This document shows, one piece after another, positions 1 to 6,069 of a stretch of DNA of 6,259 nucleotides. The position numbers were made by a program, and so were the translations under genes. Each line of letters begins with the position of its first letter. Positions within the stretch are counted from its first letter, which is position 1. The stretch comes from Bacillota bacterium (lineage in GTDB: Bacteria > Bacillota > Clostridia > Christensenellales > Pumilibacteraceae). Below the pieces are notes generated by a model. The model worked only from the letters and a program-made list of their open reading frames with translations, was not told the origin of the DNA and did not search any database. Where the stretch lies: the NCBI GenBank assembly GCA_009780875.1, contig WQZE01000068.1, positions 1 through 6,259 on the forward strand, given 5' to 3'.

Positions 1-348
1 CGCAAGCGACATCAATGCCTCTCTTGTATTGGGCACAACGCCTTCAAAACGCCCCACCAAATCCACGGCACACTGTTTGATATTCTTTGCCTTAGCTCTA
101 TACAATCCAAGCGACTTGATGATTTGCTCAATGTCACTCACCTCCAACCCTGCAAGTTTGCTTGCCGTCGGTGCAACAAAAAACAAATCCTTGGTCACAA
201 TATTGACCCGAACATCTGTACACTGAGCCGACAGAATCACCGCAATCAAAAGTTGGAAAGGCGTCTCATAATTGAGTTCACACTTGGCCTCCCCAATCAA
301 TGCATAAATCCGCTCCACAATTTGATTTGCTCTTTGCACACTATCCAT
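1..348 (-). CDS. nth: Endonuclease III, N-terminal part (partial, runs off the window start)
   Basis: This is a DNA glycosylase/AP lyase of base excision repair that removes oxidised pyrimidines. The 116 visible codons contain the family's N-terminal core: YETPFQLLIAVILSAQ-TD-VN at about residues 28-49, then IIKSLGLYRAKAKNI at about 79-93, and VPNTREALMSL before the cut. These match the helical region preceding the helix-hairpin-helix of bacterial Nth. The LPGVGRKTA hairpin, the catalytic Lys and Asp and the Cys-rich iron-sulfur site lie beyond the window, so intactness cannot be judged. The start is chosen as ATG at 348. An in-frame ATG at 357 overlaps the -10 box and cannot be on a transcript made from that promoter. 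No Shine-Dalgarno is visible, so the mRNA would be leaderless. It lies 109 bases downstream of pyrE in the same direction. Its role is DNA repair, unrelated to the pyr genes. The family call is confident; the exact start is inferred. Confidence 0.93.
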   Translation of the reverse strand, partial: MDSVQRANQIVERIYALIGEAKCELNYETPFQLLIAVILSAQCTDVRVNIVTKDLFFVAPTASKLAGLEVSDIEQIIKSLGLYRAKAKNIKQCAVDLVGRFEGVVPNTREALMSLA

Positions 349-355
349 TGCAACC

Positions 356-384
356 ATTATACCATATATTTGTGTATTTTGCAA
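356..384 (-). promoter_or_regulatory. Predicted sigma-A promoter of nth with extended -10
   Basis: Read on the minus strand, TTGCAA (379-384) and a perfect TATAAT (356-361) are separated by 17 bases. TGG precedes the -10 box and gives an extended -10 (TGn). The predicted transcription start, 7 to 8 bases after the -10 box, falls at 349 or 348, the A of the nth start codon or the base before it. It lies between pyrE and nth and would let nth be expressed apart from the pyr operon. Confidence 0.75.
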
Positions 385-457
385 GCAAACAATATGCAAA
401 CATTGCCCAATCATTCAATTTCTTTGCTCATCCAAACAAATCCATACAACTACAAAT
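385..457. other. pyrE-nth intergenic gap without a clear terminator
   Basis: This short AT-rich stretch follows the pyrE stop. I looked on both strands for a GC-rich hairpin followed by a T run and found none. The best inverted repeat is TTTG-CTTG-CAAA on the minus strand, too weak to act as a terminator by itself. Readthrough from pyrE into nth is therefore possible, alongside the promoter of nth itself. Confidence 0.5.
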
Positions 458-1030
458 TTATTTTCTACTGCCCATTTTGTAGGCGTCGCCGATACCGGAT
501 TTGCATTGGGGGCAGTTTTGCTTTTCGTAACTTGTGACTTGGAGTGAGAGCAAACTGTGGTAGGGCACGCCAAAATCAATACTGCCGTTGCTCCTATCCA
601 CAATGCTACAACACGCTACCACTTGGGCACCCAAAAATTCCATCAAGTCAATGACCTCTTTGATGCTGCCCCCTGTGGTCACGACATCCTCACACACAAG
701 CACTTTGGTACCTTTTTGGATATCAAAGCCTCTACGCAACTCCATTTTGTTTTCCACTCTTTCGCAAAAAACATTTCGTTTGCCTCGTTGCTTGGCAAGT
801 TCATACCCCATAATAATCCCACCAATGGCGGGGCTCGCCACGACATCTACACCCAACACACCCATTTTTTGGGTCAATGCTTTGCAGAGAGTCTCTGACA
901 CTTGGGGGTTTTCAAACAATTTGGCACACTGCATATAGGTGTCACTGTGTCGCCCGCTTGTCAACAAAAAATGCCCACTCAACTTGGCACCACAATCTTC
1001 AAATAGTTTTATCATTTCTTGGTTTGTCAT
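458..1030 (-). CDS. pyrE: Orotate phosphoribosyltransferase, short Thermus-family type
   Basis: This cytosolic enzyme transfers ribose 5-phosphate from PRPP to orotate, giving OMP. It has 190 residues. The N-terminal SGHFLLTSGRHSDTYMQ (residues 18-34) is the signature of the Thermus-type PyrE subfamily. The PRPP-binding motif VLVCEDVVTTGGS is at residues 110-122, with acidic E114-D115. The conserved ASPAIGGIIMGYELA is at 65-79. The C-terminal CPQC (173-176) followed by G and GSR matches the CPxC...PGSR tail of that subfamily, with Met where Pro is usual. The ATG is one base after the pyrD stop, and AAGGAG at 1043-1048 inside the pyrD end lies 12 bases upstream. The spacing is slightly long, but no closer in-frame start has a better site. 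It is the last pyr gene of the operon, and the close packing suggests translational coupling to pyrD. No frameshift or missing catalytic residue is seen. Confidence 0.96.
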   Translation of the reverse strand: MTNQEMIKLFEDCGAKLSGHFLLTSGRHSDTYMQCAKLFENPQVSETLCKALTQKMGVLGVDVVASPAIGGIIMGYELAKQRGKRNVFCERVENKMELRRGFDIQKGTKVLVCEDVVTTGGSIKEVIDLMEFLGAQVVACCSIVDRSNGSIDFGVPYHSLLSLQVTSYEKQNCPQCKSGIGDAYKMGSRK

Positions 1031-1031
1031 A

Positions 1032-1946
1032 TTATTTGATTACTCCTTTGATTTGGCTGATATTGTTTAGCCCTTTTTTTCTTAGATACTCTTGGATACC
1101 TGACACAGTCTCTTGCAGCACACTTGGTTGTGAAAATATCGCCGTACCGATTTGCACAGCGGTTGCTCCACAAGCAATGTATTCAAGGGCATCTTTTGCA
1201 TTTTTGATGCCCCCCATACCAACCACGGGTATGTCCACTGCTTTGCATACTTCGTACACTTGTCTCAGTCCAATGGGCTTGATAGCAGGACCTGACAATC
1301 CACCTTTGACAATGACACACGCCTTGTCCAAGTCAACCGCCAATCCGTGCACCGTATTGACAAGCGACAAACAATCCGCACCCGCATCTTGTGCCGCTTT
1401 GGCATTGTCACAAATGCTTGCCACATTGGGACTCAGTTTGACCATCAGCGGTTGTTTGCACACTTTTTTGACCGCTCTCACAATGCGTCCAATGTCTTTG
1501 GGGTACACACCAAACGCAACGCCACCTTGCTTGACATTGGGACACGAAATGTTGAGTTCAAGCATTTTTATCGCTTTTACATTCGCAAGTCGCCTTGCCA
1601 TCTCCACATAGTCACCCATACAGTTGCCCGCTATATTGGCTATCAATACGGTGTCCAATGCTTGGATTTTGGGCAAATACTGCATCAAAAATGCATCTAT
1701 CCCAGGGTTTTGTAATCCAATACTATTGAGCATACCGCTTGCCGTTTCGCAGATTCGCACCCCTTCGTTGCCCGCTCGTTCTTGCAAGGTCAATCCTTTG
1801 AGTGACACCGCCCCTACTTTTGAAAAATCAATAAGTCCTTGATATTCATCACAAAAACCAACCGTTCCGCTTGCTGCAATGACCGGATTTTTGAGGTGCA
1901 CGTCACACAAGTGCACCCCCATCTCAATCTTGTCCATATCATTCAT
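1032..1946 (-). CDS. pyrD: Dihydroorotate dehydrogenase class 1B, catalytic subunit
   Basis: This FMN enzyme oxidises dihydroorotate to orotate and passes electrons to PyrK and on to NAD+. It has 304 residues. The catalytic cysteine is C135 in ELNISCPNVKQGG, characteristic of class 1 enzymes (class 2 enzymes use Ser). Other conserved sites are N-terminal NPVIAASGTVGF (20-31), FMN-binding K50 in SLKGLT, and substrate-side MLNSIGLQNPG (72-82). KGGLSGPAIKP, VVGMGGI and IGTAIF follow in the C-terminal half of the TIM barrel. There is no membrane-anchoring N-terminal extension, which argues against class 2. The adjacent pyrK makes subclass 1B secure. The ATG at 1946 follows AAAGGTGAG (1955-1963) at a rather long spacing; an in-frame ATG at 1937 is a possible alternative. 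It sits 18 bases after pyrK and 1 base before pyrE. The product is expected to form a PyrD2-PyrK2 complex. Confidence 0.97.
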   Translation of the reverse strand: MNDMDKIEMGVHLCDVHLKNPVIAASGTVGFCDEYQGLIDFSKVGAVSLKGLTLQERAGNEGVRICETASGMLNSIGLQNPGIDAFLMQYLPKIQALDTVLIANIAGNCMGDYVEMARRLANVKAIKMLELNISCPNVKQGGVAFGVYPKDIGRIVRAVKKVCKQPLMVKLSPNVASICDNAKAAQDAGADCLSLVNTVHGLAVDLDKACVIVKGGLSGPAIKPIGLRQVYEVCKAVDIPVVGMGGIKNAKDALEYIACGATAVQIGTAIFSQPSVLQETVSGIQEYLRKKGLNNISQIKGVIK

Positions 1947-1964
1947 TCTCTCATCTCACCTTTC

Positions 1965-2762
1965 TTAGAGTTCTACTTTGGTCAAATCAAATATTGCGTC
2001 TTTGCACACTCTCTTTTTTTGTCCATCCACCTTGATGACACACCCCATACACGCACCCACACCACAAGCCATCTTGGTCTCAAAACTTGCATAGATAGGG
2101 ATGGGCGTGTTCTGCGTGCTTTGCAACCATCCTTGTGTTTGTATGTTTTTCAAGCCCCGCAAAAATGGCACACTGCCACAAGCCAAAATCAAATCCGGTT
2201 TTTGCTTGTCATAGGCAGGACGCAACAAATCCACCACCATACCTTGGTGCCCAATGCTTCCATCATCGGTCGCAATTTGTGAATTGTCAAAATACGCAGC
2301 AAGAACAGAGTCATCTTTGCCCCTAAACCCAAGCAAACTTGTATAGTCAAATTGCGGGTACTCTTTGGGAATACCACACAATGGCACAACGCCAATCCCA
2401 CCGCCCACAAGCCAAATATGGCGGATGGGTGCCTCCATTTGTGTTTGGTATTTGGTCATGTCCCAACCACTACCAAGTGGCAAAATAACTTGCAATTCTT
2501 GCCCCGCTTGCACTCGTGCCAATACAGCCGTACCCTCTCCAATCACCCTAAAAACAACAGAAATCTGCTTGCTTGCCTTGTCATAATCTGCAATACAAAA
2601 AGCACGCCTAAGGACAATGTCAGGGCGTCCTGGCACTTGTATCAACACAAATTGCCCCATTGCAAGGTCGGGAAATTCTCCCTCCACTTGCAACCGCAAA
2701 GCAACCATCTCTTTTGCAAGCGACTTGTTTTGTATCACTTTTGTCAAATAATCTTTTGCCAT
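1965..2762 (-). CDS. pyrK: Dihydroorotate dehydrogenase electron-transfer subunit (FAD, 2Fe-2S)
   Basis: This is the partner of PyrD in the class 1B enzyme; it carries electrons from FMN through 2Fe-2S and FAD to NAD+. It has 265 residues, normal for the family. It begins with a ferredoxin-reductase-like FAD domain. The flavin motif reads LRRAFCI at 51-57, where family members usually have RRPxSI. GEGT is at 75-78, and the NAD-binding glycine motif LVGGGIGVVPL is at 118-128. The C-terminal 2Fe-2S ligands are C233, C238, C241 and C253 in MACGVGACMGC and RVCKD, all present. The start ATG at 2762 is 11 bases after the pyrF stop, with a weak GTGGTG site (2767-2772) at 4-base spacing. It lies directly upstream of pyrD, as in Bacillus and Clostridia. 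The Pro-to-Ala and Ser-to-Cys changes in the flavin motif are unusual but conservative. Confidence 0.96.
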   Translation of the reverse strand: MAKDYLTKVIQNKSLAKEMVALRLQVEGEFPDLAMGQFVLIQVPGRPDIVLRRAFCIADYDKASKQISVVFRVIGEGTAVLARVQAGQELQVILPLGSGWDMTKYQTQMEAPIRHIWLVGGGIGVVPLCGIPKEYPQFDYTSLLGFRGKDDSVLAAYFDNSQIATDDGSIGHQGMVVDLLRPAYDKQKPDLILACGSVPFLRGLKNIQTQGWLQSTQNTPIPIYASFETKMACGVGACMGCVIKVDGQKKRVCKDAIFDLTKVEL

Positions 2763-2773
2763 TTTTCACCACT

Positions 2774-3643
2774 CTATGCCAAATCTTTTTGCATATCCAA
2801 GGCAGCACTCCTTGCCGCCTCAAATATACCGAGCCCTTGATACTTTGGATTCTTGTACGCACACAAAATACCTCGGGACGAATTCACAATGGCACCATCT
2901 CCCTTTGCGTCAAAACAAAGTTTTGCATCTTGGGCACTGCCACCTTGTGCACCATATCCAGGCACAAGCATAAACATTGCAGGATACTCTTGCCGCATTT
3001 GCTCAGCTTGGGTTGGATGCGTACAACCAACGACGGCACCAATGTTGCTGTACCCGTATTTTCCCAGTTGGTCTTTACCCAAATCCTTGGTAATGTCCGC
3101 CATTATTTGATAAATCGTGCTTTTGTTTGCCACCAAATTTTGTATCTCCGCACCGCTTGGATTGGAAGTTTTGACAAGCACAAAAAGTCCTTTGTTGTTT
3201 TTTTTGCAAATGTCCACAAAGGGTTGCAGTCCATCTGTCCCCAAATACCCATTCACGGTCAAAAAGTCACATTCAAAAGGCGCGCCGATTTCCAAAAAAG
3301 CCTTTGCATACATTTTTGCCGTTGCCCCAATGTCTCCCCTTTTGGCATCCGCAATGGTGTACAAGCCTTTTTGTTTTGCATACTGCAAAGTCTTTGCAAA
3401 GACATCCATCCCAGACGCCCCAAAAACCTCATAATACGCAATTTGTACTTTTACGGCCGGCACAATGTCACAAAGCACATCTATCATTTGCTTGTTGTAA
3501 TCCAAAATGGCGTTGCATTTTTTTTCAAGGCTATCCAGTTGATGGTCGGATGCGAGATACTCAATATCTGTATCCAATCCAATCACAGAGGGATTTTTGC
3601 ACACCCTTATTTTTTGTATCAAACTGTCAATTATCTTTTCCAT
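2774..3643 (-). CDS. pyrF: Orotidine 5'-phosphate decarboxylase, type 2
   Basis: This cytosolic enzyme decarboxylates OMP to UMP, the last step of the pathway. With this start it has 289 residues, longer than the roughly 230-240 of type 1 PyrF and typical of the type 2 subfamily. The catalytic motif DAKRGDIG (99-106) supplies D99, K101 and D104. VIGLDTD is at 20-26, AVKVQIAYYE at 63-72, and a C-terminal phosphate-binding region holds VPGYGAQGG and NSSRG. The open frame extends to a GTG at 3655. The ATG at 3643 is preferred because GTGAGG (3650-3655) then becomes a Shine-Dalgarno site at 6-base spacing, and the family N-terminus fits. That site overlaps the pyrC TGA (3652-3654), suggesting coupled translation. 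The TAG stop is 11 bases before pyrK. No frameshift is seen, although two 8-base A runs occur in the coding strand. Confidence 0.96.
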   Translation of the reverse strand: MEKIIDSLIQKIRVCKNPSVIGLDTDIEYLASDHQLDSLEKKCNAILDYNKQMIDVLCDIVPAVKVQIAYYEVFGASGMDVFAKTLQYAKQKGLYTIADAKRGDIGATAKMYAKAFLEIGAPFECDFLTVNGYLGTDGLQPFVDICKKNNKGLFVLVKTSNPSGAEIQNLVANKSTIYQIMADITKDLGKDQLGKYGYSNIGAVVGCTHPTQAEQMRQEYPAMFMLVPGYGAQGGSAQDAKLCFDAKGDGAIVNSSRGILCAYKNPKYQGLGIFEAARSAALDMQKDLA

Positions 3644-3649
3644 CAAAAT

Positions 3650-3655
3650 CCTCAC
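3650..3655 (-). promoter_or_regulatory. Ribosome binding site that fixes the pyrF start
   Basis: GTGAGG on the minus strand lies 6 bases before ATG 3643 and contains the pyrC stop TGA. The GTG at 3655 could be read as a pyrF start adding four residues. It makes a better Shine-Dalgarno than an initiator, because nothing resembling a ribosome binding site precedes it. Confidence 0.75.
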
Positions 3656-4929
3656 TTATTGTTTTTTTGATATTTGATGACACCATCTACCAAGGTGCAC
3701 TCCACCACGCCATACAACTCTTGCCCCTCAAAAGGAGTATGCTTGCCCTTGCTGGCAAACTGCTTTGGGTCAACGGTCCATTTTTTTTGTGTATCCACAA
3801 TGACAATATCCGCTGACGCCCCCACTTGTATTTGTGGCGTACCAATCCCCAAAAGATTGCTTGGATTGAAAGACATCAGTTGACTGAGTCTATTTAGACT
3901 GATATGATTTGCCTTGACAAGGTGCGTATAAGATACCGCAAAACTTGTCTCAATACCACTGATTCCAAAGGCTGCCAAAGCATACTCGCAATGTTTATCA
4001 TCGTGGTGATGAGGTGCGTGGTCCGTAGCAATCACATCAATAACCCCTTCTTTGATGGCTTGAATGATGGCATCTTTATCACTCTCGTCTCGCAAAGGCG
4101 GACTCACCTTGGTGCGGGTGTTGTAGTCAACAATACAACGATTGTCCAGTGCAAAATAGTGTGGACAAGTCTCCGCCGTGACCTTGGCACCCCTTGCCTT
4201 GGCTTCTTTGACAAGGCGTACCGCTCCTTGGGTGGAAAGATGGCAAAAATGAATGCTTGCATCCAAACTTTCACAAAGAGCAATCTCCCTTGCTACCGCA
4301 CAATCCTCACTCGCCCGAGGGATTCCTTTGAGCCCCGTAAGCGTTGAATAATACCCCTCGTGCACATCACCCTTGTCGCTGAGCTGGCTGTCCTCAGCGT
4401 GAGACAAAAGTGGGATTCCAACCTCTTTGGCATACAACAACGCATTTTTGAGAATACGCAAATTATCGGTTGGTCTCCCATCATCACTCACCGCACACGC
4501 CCCCGCCTCTTTGAGCGTGCCATAATCTGTGAGTTCTTTGCACTCTTGCCCCTTGGTCGTACTCGCCACGGGATAAACTTTGTTGTGTGCTTTTTGCTTG
4601 ATTGTGTTCAACACAAAATCAAGCGTCACTTTGTTGTCTATGCACGGTTTGGTATTGGGCATACACGCCATAGCGGTGACCCCACCTTTGACCGCCGCCA
4701 GCGTACCTGTCTCTATGGTCTCTTTGTGTGCAAAACCGGGCTCACGCAAATGGGTATGAATATCCACAAATCCCGCCATCACAAATTTGTTGGTAGCATC
4801 AATGACACTTGCCCCCTCGGATGGAATGTTGTTTGCCATCTCCACAATCTTGCCGTCTTGTATCAGCAAATCTGACACAATGGTCTTGTCAAGCAAGACA
4901 ATACTTCCGCCTTTTATCACTGTTTTCAT
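3652..4929 (-). CDS. pyrC: Dihydroorotase, class I
   Basis: This zinc amidohydrolase cyclises N-carbamoyl-aspartate to dihydroorotate. It has 425 residues, normal for class I bacterial enzymes and longer than the roughly 345 of the class II E. coli type. Metal and substrate residues are visible in family order: HTHLREPG with H58, H60 and R62; the likely bridging Asp D150 in AVSDDGRPTDN; H177 in LLSHAED; H230 in HFCHLST; TAETCPHY (251-258); and catalytic D303 in IATDHAPH. The usual KxNPPLR segment reads KVSPPLR (274-280). The ATG at 4929 follows AGAGGGG (4934-4940) at 4-base spacing, 34 bases after pyrB. The stop overlaps the pyrF ribosome binding site. Class I dihydroorotases can form complexes with ATCase in some bacteria; that is a possibility here, not shown by the sequence. 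An allantoinase is excluded by the pyr context and motif set. Confidence 0.97.
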   Translation of the reverse strand: MKTVIKGGSIVLLDKTIVSDLLIQDGKIVEMANNIPSEGASVIDATNKFVMAGFVDIHTHLREPGFAHKETIETGTLAAVKGGVTAMACMPNTKPCIDNKVTLDFVLNTIKQKAHNKVYPVASTTKGQECKELTDYGTLKEAGACAVSDDGRPTDNLRILKNALLYAKEVGIPLLSHAEDSQLSDKGDVHEGYYSTLTGLKGIPRASEDCAVAREIALCESLDASIHFCHLSTQGAVRLVKEAKARGAKVTAETCPHYFALDNRCIVDYNTRTKVSPPLRDESDKDAIIQAIKEGVIDVIATDHAPHHHDDKHCEYALAAFGISGIETSFAVSYTHLVKANHISLNRLSQLMSFNPSNLLGIGTPQIQVGASADIVIVDTQKKWTVDPKQFASKGKHTPFEGQELYGVVECTLVDGVIKYQKNNK

Positions 4930-4941
4930 AGTACCCCTCTA

Positions 4942-4956
4942 TTGCCAAAACGGCAA
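4942..4956 (-). repeat. Inverted repeat in the pyrB-pyrC gap
   Basis: TTGCC-GTTTT-GGCAA is a perfect 5-bp stem with a 5-base loop between the pyrB stop and the pyrC ribosome binding site. No T run follows, so it is not an intrinsic terminator. It may affect mRNA stability or pyrC translation, or be fortuitous. Confidence 0.4.
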
Positions 4957-4963
4957 CAACAAA

Positions 4964-5866
4964 TCAAGCATTATTTTTACACATTTTCAAAACCGCCATT
5001 CTGACAGCCACGCCATTGGTCACCTGCTCATTGACAACACTATTGTGCCCATCCAAAATCTCACTTGTCATCTCAATCCCACGATTGACAGGACCTGGAT
5101 GCATTATGATGGCATTTTTGTCCGCTTGCAAAATCAACTCCTTGCAAAGTCCATACACCTTGGCGTATTGTCCGGTAGAGGATATAAGCCCAGACGCCAT
5201 TCTTTCTAGTTGCAAACGCAAAGTCATCACAATGTTTGCACCTTTGACCGCCTCTTGTGGCGTGGTGACTTTGACTGGGAATTTTTCTATACTGTGCGGC
5301 AACAGTGTGTTGGGTGCAGATATATAGACATCGGCACCCAATTTGGTCAGTCCATATAGATTTGACATTGCTACTCTACTATGGGCAATGTCTCCAATGA
5401 TAGCCACTTTGAGACCTTTGAGCGTCTTGAAGTGGTCCAACATTGTACGCATATCCAAGAGTGCTTGTGTGGGGTGTTCGTTCCTACCATCCCCTGCATT
5501 GATGACGCTACACGACACGCTTTTGGCAATAAAATATGGCACCCCTGCCATTCCGTGTCTCACAACGATGGTATCGTATCCAATGGATTCCAGTGTCTTG
5601 ACCGTGTCAAACATATTTTCGCCTTTGGTCACGCTACTTGTGGACACCGACATATTGGTCACCGTGGCTCCCAGCGTTTTGCCAGCAATCTCAAAACTCA
5701 TCGCCGTTCTTGTTGAGTTCTCATAAAATACATTGACCACATTTTTGTGCTTGCAATCTTGTGTTCTCTTTTTGGAGTCCATCACTGCACGCATCTTTTT
5801 GGCCTCATCCAATATCTCTTTGAGTAGGACTCCATCCAAATCTTTGATACCCAATAAATCCTTCAT
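4964..5866 (-). CDS. pyrB: Aspartate carbamoyltransferase catalytic chain
   Basis: This enzyme condenses carbamoyl phosphate and aspartate to N-carbamoyl-aspartate, the committed step. It has 300 residues. The carbamoyl phosphate loop FYENSTRT is at 47-54 (S51-T52-R53-T54). SVTKGE at 78-83 supplies S78 and K81 reaching across the trimer interface. R103, H131 in HPTQ, R164, and R217/Q219 in LRLQLER line the active site. HPGPVNRGIE at 256-265 is the Bacillus/Clostridia-type aspartate-loop signature, as opposed to HPLPR. The frame stays open to an ATG at 5902, but that start lies inside the attenuator hairpin loop and has no ribosome binding site. ATG 5866, preceded by GGAGGGAG, is chosen. No pyrI regulatory chain follows, so a simple catalytic trimer is likely. 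As first structural gene it is directly controlled by the leader terminator. Confidence 0.97.
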   Translation of the reverse strand: MKDLLGIKDLDGVLLKEILDEAKKMRAVMDSKKRTQDCKHKNVVNVFYENSTRTAMSFEIAGKTLGATVTNMSVSTSSVTKGENMFDTVKTLESIGYDTIVVRHGMAGVPYFIAKSVSCSVINAGDGRNEHPTQALLDMRTMLDHFKTLKGLKVAIIGDIAHSRVAMSNLYGLTKLGADVYISAPNTLLPHSIEKFPVKVTTPQEAVKGANIVMTLRLQLERMASGLISSTGQYAKVYGLCKELILQADKNAIIMHPGPVNRGIEMTSEILDGHNSVVNEQVTNGVAVRMAVLKMCKNNA

Positions 5867-5874
5867 TGTGTTTG

Positions 5875-5882
5875 CTCCCTCC
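5875..5882 (-). promoter_or_regulatory. pyrB ribosome binding site
   Basis: GGAGGGAG on the minus strand. GGAGG ends 11 bases before ATG 5866, while the overlapping GGGAG gives 8-base spacing. It begins almost immediately after the terminator T run, so pyrB translation depends on readthrough of the terminator but the site itself is not buried in the stem. It decides the start against the upstream in-frame ATG at 5902. Confidence 0.85.
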
Positions 5883-5884
5883 AT

Positions 5885-5914
5885 AAAAAAATAACCGTGC
5901 AAAACACACGGTTA
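5885..5914 (-). terminator. Intrinsic terminator (attenuator) upstream of pyrB
   Basis: On the minus strand UAACCGUG (5907-5914) pairs perfectly with CACGGUUA (5892-5899) over 8 bp around a 7-base loop. It is followed by seven T (5885-5891). It lies about 150 bases after the predicted transcription start and just before the pyrB ribosome binding site, so it would stop transcription before all pyr genes unless prevented. The base of the stem is the stop codon of the leader frame. No sequence in the leader is a good complement of either stem arm, so a classical antiterminator hairpin is not evident. Confidence 0.88.
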
Positions 5915-6058
5915 AAAAATCAAAAAATTGTAAATCTTGCTGTGGGTGTCACGCAAAGCAATTGTAAAATGCCCAAAAGACGGCGACTTTGCCATACCTA
6001 GCACGCTCTGAGATTTGCACCCCAAAACACAAAATATTTTCTGCTCAATGCTTGTCAT
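5912..6058 (-). CDS. Candidate 48-residue leader peptide of the pyr operon (pyrL-like)
   Basis: The first ATG of the predicted transcript (6056-6058) opens a 48-codon frame ending in TAA at 5912-5914. It begins MTSIEQKIFC and ends SKIYNFLIF. Nothing marks it as a known protein domain; its likely role is to be translated rather than to work as a protein. The last codons AUU UAC AAU UUU UUG AUU UUU run through a U-rich tract, and the stop codon is the first three bases of the terminator stem. A ribosome reaching the stop would cover the 5' arm. In E. coli pyrBI a 44-codon leader of similar position makes termination depend on UTP through RNA polymerase pausing. No Shine-Dalgarno is seen. The predicted 5' UTR is 4 to 6 bases, so initiation would be near-leaderless; an in-frame ATG at 5995 is a weak alternative. 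An open frame of this length can arise by chance, so translation is inferred. Confidence 0.5.
   Translation of the reverse strand: MTSIEQKIFCVLGCKSQSVLGMAKSPSFGHFTIALRDTHSKIYNFLIF
5914..5958 (-). promoter_or_regulatory. Candidate transcription pause: hairpin followed by U-rich tract
   Basis: C5958-U-U pairs with A-A-G5936, G5954-C5953 with G5940-C5939, and G5952-U-G with C-A-C5942, around an ACACC loop. U5955 and A5941 are bulged. The stem is followed by the U-rich stretch 5914-5934, which holds two runs of six U. A hairpin followed by U-rich RNA is the layout of the UTP-sensitive pause region in the enterobacterial pyrBI leader. It ends exactly where the terminator stem begins. Confidence 0.5.
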
Positions 6059-6069
6059 ACTAGTTTTCT

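Larger units (their letters stand above)
458..6064 (-). other. pyr operon transcription unit (leader-pyrB-C-F-K-D-E)
   Basis: One promoter, one attenuator and six co-directional genes with gaps of 34 (B-C), about 8 (C stop to F start, with overlapping ribosome binding site), 11 (F-K), 18 (K-D) and 1 (D-E) bases. No internal promoter or terminator was noticed between pyrB and pyrE. The products cover every step from carbamoyl phosphate to UMP. The carbamoyl phosphate synthetase genes must lie elsewhere. The 3' end is undefined because no terminator follows pyrE. Confidence 0.85.

Noticed and set aside
877..1611. 244-codon open frame on the plus strand opposite pyrD and pyrE
   Set aside because: It spans the junction of two well-supported minus-strand genes and shows no recognisable domain. 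The openness follows from the skewed composition of the coding strand.
3644..3655. pyrF starting at GTG 3655
   Set aside because: The GTG is better read as part of a GTGAGG ribosome binding site for ATG 3643, and nothing suitable precedes it.
2660..3670. 336-codon open frame on the plus strand opposite pyrF
   Set aside because: It lies opposite a gene with intact catalytic motifs, its residues look like low-complexity shadow sequence (His-, Cys-, Phe-rich), and it has no ribosome binding site or family motif.
3198..3788. Three runs of eight A in the coding strand (pyrF at 3198-3205 and 3518-3525, pyrC at 3781-3788) as programmed slippage sites
   Set aside because: They encode ordinary Lys-containing stretches, all frames continue normally, and no alternative product is apparent. 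Such runs are common in low-GC genomes.
5867..5902. pyrB starting at the in-frame ATG at 5902, giving 12 extra residues
   Set aside because: That ATG is in the terminator loop, has no ribosome binding site, and the extra residues are translated terminator and T-run sequence. GGAGGGAG points to ATG 5866.
5984..6018. Possible PyrR-binding loop around AUCUCAGAGCG in the leader
   Set aside because: It only loosely resembles the UCCAGAGAGG-type consensus loop. The flanking bases do not form the expected stem, and no antiterminator pairing with the terminator arms is visible.
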